DNA of 64,000 nt, taken from assembly GCA_002331025.1 (NCBI GenBank), contig DCYG01000004.1, forward strand, positions 125,639 to 189,638. The letters are read 5' to 3'. Under the pieces are notes generated by a model, which was not told the origin of the DNA, did not search any database, and was given only the letters and a program-made list of their open reading frames with translations. The stretch comes from Firmicutes bacterium UBA2116 (GTDB lineage: Bacteria > Bacillota > Clostridia > Tissierellales > Sedimentibacteraceae). Positions within the stretch are counted from its first letter, which is position 1; the number at the start of each line of letters is the position of its first letter. Positions 60,442 to 64,000 of the stretch are shown in pieces. Position numbers and translations under genes: made by a program.

Positions 60442-61884
60442 CTACATTCCTACTCCAAATAAACCAAATGTTATAAAATACATTATTAATGGGAATAAGA
60501 TTAAGCCAATTATTTTCAATCCAAGTCCTGCCTTCATCAAGTCGGATATTTCAAATGCTCCTGTACTGTAAGCAATTGCATTCGGTGGTGTTGCAGGAGG
60601 CAGCATAAATGCAAAATTTGAAGCGACCATGCATGTCAGCATCAGTTGAAGAGGATCCATTCCTATACCTTTTGCTATACCCGCAAGAACAGGAAGGAAT
60701 GATGCAACAACAACTGCATTTGTCGTAACTTCCGTAAGTATGGCAGTTACCACTCCTACGGCAATAATAATTACTAAAGGAGGCATATTGCTCAGAGCTC
60801 CTAAGTTAGAAGCAACCCACTGCGCCACACCGGCGTCCGTAAATGCGTTTCCCATAACCATGGAGCCTCCCAAAAGAAGCATTGTACCCCAAGGAGCTTC
60901 CGCTAATGCCTGCTTACCTTCAAGAAGATATATTCCCTTTTTATAATCAACCGGAATAATCATTGTTGAAATCGCTATTGCAATTGCTATTGTTTCGTCG
61001 GTTGCAAACGGTACAAATCCTTTCCATAAAGAACGTGTAACCCAAAGCAGGACTGAAACCGCAAAAACAACAGATGTTAATTTCTCGCCTTTATTCATAG
61101 GCCCCAACGCTTCATATTCTTTGTCAACAACGTCAATTTTTATATCTGCCATTTTGTCTGTCTTGTAAAATTTACGAAGATATATCCACATTATAGGAAG
61201 CATTACCGCTGTAAAAGGAACTCCTATTTTCATCCACTCCAGAAAACTCAGCTCAACTCCGATAGTTTCCTGAATTATACCTATACCTGTAGGATTTGTA
61301 GTTGTACCTATTACGGTAGAAAGACCTCCAAGAGTCGCTGCAAATGGTATTGCAAGAACCAGCGCTTTTTTAAACCCGGTGTTTATCTGGTCACCCATTG
61401 TTGCAATTATAGATATTGCAACCGGAAGCATCATCGCTGTAGCTGTTGTATTCGACATCCACATTGATATAAAAGCTGTCGCCAGTATAAAACCTAAAAT
61501 AATTCTGCTTGGTTTACTTCCTACTTTTTTTACAATACCAAGCGCCATTCTTCTATGCAGTCCCCATCTCTGCATTGCCGAAGCCATAAATCCAACCCCA
61601 AGTACCAAGTACACTGTCGGATATGCATAATGCGTAAAAAGCTCAATTTCGTTCTGTCCCTTTGATCCTGTAATTCCAAGCAACGGATATAACAAGATAG
61701 GTAACAACGCAGTCATTGGAATTGGTATAGCTTCCGTCATCCAGAAAATTATCATCATAACCGATACTGCCAAAACTTTTTGACCTAAGACAGTCAATCC
61801 TTCAGGAGTAGGCATCACTAATAATAAAACACTTAAAATTATTCCTACTATAAGTCCTATTTTTCTAACTCTAAACTCACCCAT
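60442..61884 (-). CDS. DASS/SLC13 family anion transporter
   Basis: 480 aa with 11-12 membrane segments. DASS signatures are present: FWMTEAIPIPMTALLPILLYP near residue 45, SNTTATAMMLPVA near residue 148, and TEVTTNAVVVASFLPV near residue 375, the two SNT-like substrate and sodium sites. Family members carry C4-C6 di- or tricarboxylates or sulfate, usually with Na+. It is the first gene of a three-gene operon. The substrate is inferred from its neighbours. Confidence 0.9.
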   Translation of the reverse strand: MGEFRVRKIGLIVGIILSVLLLVMPTPEGLTVLGQKVLAVSVMMIIFWMTEAIPIPMTALLPILLYPLLGITGSKGQNEIELFTHYAYPTVYLVLGVGFMASAMQRWGLHRRMALGIVKKVGSKPSRIILGFILATAFISMWMSNTTATAMMLPVAISIIATMGDQINTGFKKALVLAIPFAATLGGLSTVIGTTTNPTGIGIIQETIGVELSFLEWMKIGVPFTAVMLPIMWIYLRKFYKTDKMADIKIDVVDKEYEALGPMNKGEKLTSVVFAVSVLLWVTRSLWKGFVPFATDETIAIAIAISTMIIPVDYKKGIYLLEGKQALAEAPWGTMLLLGGSMVMGNAFTDAGVAQWVASNLGALSNMPPLVIIIAVGVVTAILTEVTTNAVVVASFLPVLAGIAKGIGMDPLQLMLTCMVASNFAFMLPPATPPNAIAYSTGAFEISDLMKAGLGLKIIGLILFPLIMYFITFGLFGVGM

Positions 61885-61976
61885 TTAATCCTCCACGTTT
61901 TAGTTAATAAATTACAATTTTTTATAAATGCGCTTTTATAAAATAATATATACGAAAAGCCGTATGCTTTTTATAA

Positions 61977-61993
61977 AGCAAGTTTCATGCCAA
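61977..61993 (-). promoter_or_regulatory. Sigma-54 (-24/-12) promoter
   Basis: On the minus strand TTGGCATGAAACTTGCT matches the TTGGCAC-N5-TTGCT consensus, with the GG and GC dinucleotides 12 bp apart. It lies ~95 bp upstream of the transporter gene. Confidence 0.85.
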
Positions 61994-62102
61994 CAACAAA
62001 AATATTTAAAAATTTTTTTTCACAAAGCCTATAGTATCTGTTTATAACTATTTTTAATTTATTTTGTATTTAAAACAAAAAAATATAATTGAATAAATGT
62101 TT

Positions 62103-62149
62103 TGTTTTATACTGTTTCATATTGTTTCATATGTGTCACGTTGTTTCTC
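62103..62149 (-). promoter_or_regulatory. Candidate upstream activator sites with 10-bp phasing
   Basis: TGTTTTAT (62103), TGTTTCAT (62113) and TGTTTCAT (62123) repeat every 10 bp, with a related TGTTTCTC at 62142. They lie 110-158 bp upstream of the -24 element, as expected for enhancer sites of an AAA+ activator. Confidence 0.6.
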
Positions 62150-62180
62150 ATCTCAGGTGAATGCAACAAATTTGCAGAAC

Positions 62181-62207
62181 AAAAAAAGAACCTTATATTC
62201 AAGGTTC
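62181..62207 (-). terminator. Intrinsic terminator of the GGDEF-EAL gene
   Basis: GAACCTT and AAGGTTC arms followed on the minus strand by TTTTTTT, 18 bp past the stop at 62225. Confidence 0.9.
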
Positions 62208-62224
62208 GCAGATTGATAATAAGA

Positions 62225-63838
62225 TTATAGGTTAGCAGAAGTCACCTGTAACAATGCGTTTATACCATCAGCATCCATAGGCATTCCCAGGAAAAACCCC
62301 TGACCGTATTCACATCCTATGCTTATTAAATTTTCAAGCTGTTCCTTTGTTTCTATGCCTTCCGCTACAACCTTAAATCCAAACTCACGAGCTAAGGAAA
62401 CAACAAATTTAATAATATGAATATCCTTGTCTTCCATATTCTTCATACATACATAACTTTTATCAAGCTTTATTATATCAATCGGGAGCATCATCAGATA
62501 GGTTAAAGATGAAAAGCCCGTGCCAAAGTCATCTAAAGCAATTTTAAATCCCTTTTCTCTTAAAATATTTAATCTTTCGACTGCTAAATCAATGTTGGAA
62601 ATTACAGCTGTCTCCGTTATTTCAATTACAATATTTGTATAATCCAAGTCATATTCGGATAACAACTCTTCAATTTGTTCAAATTTTGAATCTCTTATGA
62701 GCGATTTACTCGACAAGTTAAAGGATAGCTCCAGATCCCTGAAGCCACGTTCTTCCCATTCCTTCTTTTGTGCTAAAACATTTCTGATTATCCTGTTTTC
62801 CAGCTCGTAAATTTGTCCTGTTGCTTCAGCTACGCGAATAAATTCGTTAGGAGGAACAAACCCTTCTCCAAGGTGATTCCATCTGATAAGTGCTTCCATA
62901 CCGGTTATTTTTCCTGTACGAAGTTCAATTTGCGGTTGGTAAAAGAGTATAAATTCCTTATTGGTTAATCCTTTTTGAATTTTGTTGGACATAAGGATAA
63001 AATTATTTGATTTTTCATGGATGTTTTTTTCATAAAATGATATTTTATTTTTACCTTCAGTCTTGGCATTATACATAGCGACATCCGAGTGTTTAAGAAG
63101 TGTATCAAAGTTTTGTCCGTCTTCCGGATAAAATGCTACTCCCATACTGACAGAAACGAAAAAATCTCTTCCTTCGTAATTCCATGTTTCACCCAAAATT
63201 CTTATCAAATTATCTAATTTTTTTAACAACTTTTCTTTTGATTCGTAATTTATAACCAATAATGCAAATTCATCACCACCGACCCGTGCAACCATATCGG
63301 GATACACTAATTCTTCTGAGATTTTATCTCCCATATATTTTAAAAATTCATCCCCTACATAATGACCCAACGTATCATTAATAAACTTAAAATTATCTAT
63401 GTCTATAAATGCAACGGCAAATTCCGTTTCGGGACCGTTAGCCATATTTGTAACCATCTTATAAAACATAGTTCTGTTAGGAAGACCCGTCAATGTATCA
63501 TAATACGCAATATGTTCTAATTCTTTTGTCGCAATATTACATTCATTTATCGCTTTATTGCATTCCGTTATTGCATATTTAATTCTTTTTTCCCTGTTAT
63601 TTATCAGAATATAAATAATAATCATGGTCAAAGCTACATATATCCAGCCCTTAAAGGTTTGAATGCTTCTGTATTGCTCAGAATCACCTGCTAAAACATA
63701 TAAAAAAGAGTCAGACAGTATAATCCACAGAACACCAAAGACACCATACTTTAATACAATGGTTAAGGCGCCGTTACTTTTTATAAAGTTATTTAGTTCA
63801 TTAAATAAACCTAATTCTTCATTGCCGTTATTCTTCAA
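62225..63838 (-). CDS. Membrane GGDEF-EAL cyclic-di-GMP protein
   Basis: 537 aa if started at TTG 63838 (GGGAG 8 nt upstream); the ORF opens at TTG 63853. Two membrane segments (~25-45 and ~60-80) precede a coiled stretch. A GGDEF domain (~110-270) has intact RVGGDEFALL, and an EAL domain (~290-530) has EALIRWNH and DDFGTGFSSL. Both signatures look intact, so either activity is possible. It is monocistronic. Confidence 0.85.
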   Translation of the reverse strand: MKNNGNEELGLFNELNNFIKSNGALTIVLKYGVFGVLWIILSDSFLYVLAGDSEQYRSIQTFKGWIYVALTMIIIYILINNREKRIKYAITECNKAINECNIATKELEHIAYYDTLTGLPNRTMFYKMVTNMANGPETEFAVAFIDIDNFKFINDTLGHYVGDEFLKYMGDKISEELVYPDMVARVGGDEFALLVINYESKEKLLKKLDNLIRILGETWNYEGRDFFVSVSMGVAFYPEDGQNFDTLLKHSDVAMYNAKTEGKNKISFYEKNIHEKSNNFILMSNKIQKGLTNKEFILFYQPQIELRTGKITGMEALIRWNHLGEGFVPPNEFIRVAEATGQIYELENRIIRNVLAQKKEWEERGFRDLELSFNLSSKSLIRDSKFEQIEELLSEYDLDYTNIVIEITETAVISNIDLAVERLNILREKGFKIALDDFGTGFSSLTYLMMLPIDIIKLDKSYVCMKNMEDKDIHIIKFVVSLAREFGFKVVAEGIETKEQLENLISIGCEYGQGFFLGMPMDADGINALLQVTSANL

Positions 63839-63853
63839 TGACCCCACTCCCAA

Positions 63854-64000
63854 CTGCCTTATATAATTTAAAAATACCCATTAAATTACATTTAAAACAA
63901 TAATATGACAAAATAACGGTAATTTAAATCGATCGACAGCTTTAGTAATACCTGCTAACAAAAATAACAAATCATACCGACAGCACTGAGGAATAAAAAT
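63854..64000. other. Intergenic end of window
   Basis: AT-rich sequence upstream of the GGDEF-EAL gene. No ORF or clear site is visible before the window ends. Confidence 0.3.

Larger units (their letters stand above)
61885..62187. other. Regulatory intergenic region upstream of the dicarboxylate operon
   Basis: This ~300-bp stretch holds the sigma-54 promoter (61977-61993) and phased repeats (62103-62150). The rest is AT-rich without an ORF. Confidence 0.6.

Noticed and set aside
1..64000. CRISPR array, tRNA or rRNA genes
   Set aside because: No regularly spaced identical repeats with unique spacers, and no cloverleaf or rRNA-like conserved stretches were found on reading both strands.

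Overview
The window is AT-rich DNA from an anaerobic, endospore-forming low-GC Firmicute, most likely a member of the Clostridia. Evidence for this includes SleC-type spore cortex-lytic proteins, an alpha/beta-type small acid-soluble spore protein, phosphate butyryltransferase, a rubrerythrin-like protein, strong AGGAGG ribosome binding sites and many TTG and GTG starts. A Sedimentibacter-like or Tissierellia-like genome would fit, but the genus is a guess. I see no rRNA, tRNA, CRISPR array, prophage or insertion sequence. The DNA looks like ordinary chromosome with dispersed short palindromic repeats.

Layout. 1-9.9 kb is a minus-strand block: an ECF sigma factor with a DUF4179 anti-sigma partner (cut by the window edge), a membrane metallophosphoesterase, an unknown membrane protein, an ABC exporter whose permease gene overlaps a nucleoid-associated-protein gene, an acetyltransferase, a DUF4177 protein, an S66 peptidase and a VanW protein. 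10-13.9 kb holds small enzymes and secreted or unknown proteins. 14.0-15.7 kb is a biotin module: a BirA operator over a near-perfect promoter, then birA and bioY. 15.8-20.3 kb is a five-gene germination cluster in which SleC appears split into separate polypeptides and duplicated. 20.3-32.3 kb, mostly minus strand, holds a PAS-GGDEF-HD-GYP protein, UspA, SbcCD, a heterodimeric ABC exporter and (plus strand) the SASP gene.

32.3-39 kb is a mix: two acetyltransferases, a Uma2-like nuclease, a YbjQ protein, an alanyl-tRNA editing enzyme, a truncated RelE/ParE toxin remnant, sdpRI, an SPFH protein with a 59-aa ribbon-helix-helix partner, and a ferritin-like protein. 39.1-42.6 kb is a zinc-uptake operon (znuA-znuC-znuB) bracketed by a small Cys/His membrane protein and a lipoprotein. 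42.7-49.4 kb holds fabK, a three-subunit molybdenum hydroxylase, an orphan DarT-like ADP-ribosyltransferase and ptb. 49.5-52.1 kb is a metal-efflux operon (SmtB/ArsR repressor, free HMA protein, P-type ATPase) with two operators. 52.1-56 kb has a gamma-carbonic anhydrase, TraX, a Cys-rich protein, a long intergenic region and rsgA.

56.1-62.2 kb is a catabolic unit: a PrpR-type sigma-54 activator and a DASS transporter, family III CoA-transferase and HMG-CoA-lyase operon. That operon is preceded by a convincing sigma-54 promoter and 10-bp-phased upstream repeats. The inferred job is import of a branched hydroxy-dicarboxylate (3-hydroxy-3-methylglutarate or citramalate type), CoA activation and cleavage to central metabolites. 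The window ends with a GGDEF-EAL protein.

The most interesting points are the split, duplicated sleC cluster, the sigma-54 dicarboxylate operon and the orphan DarT-like gene. All functional calls come from reading motifs; no database search was run.
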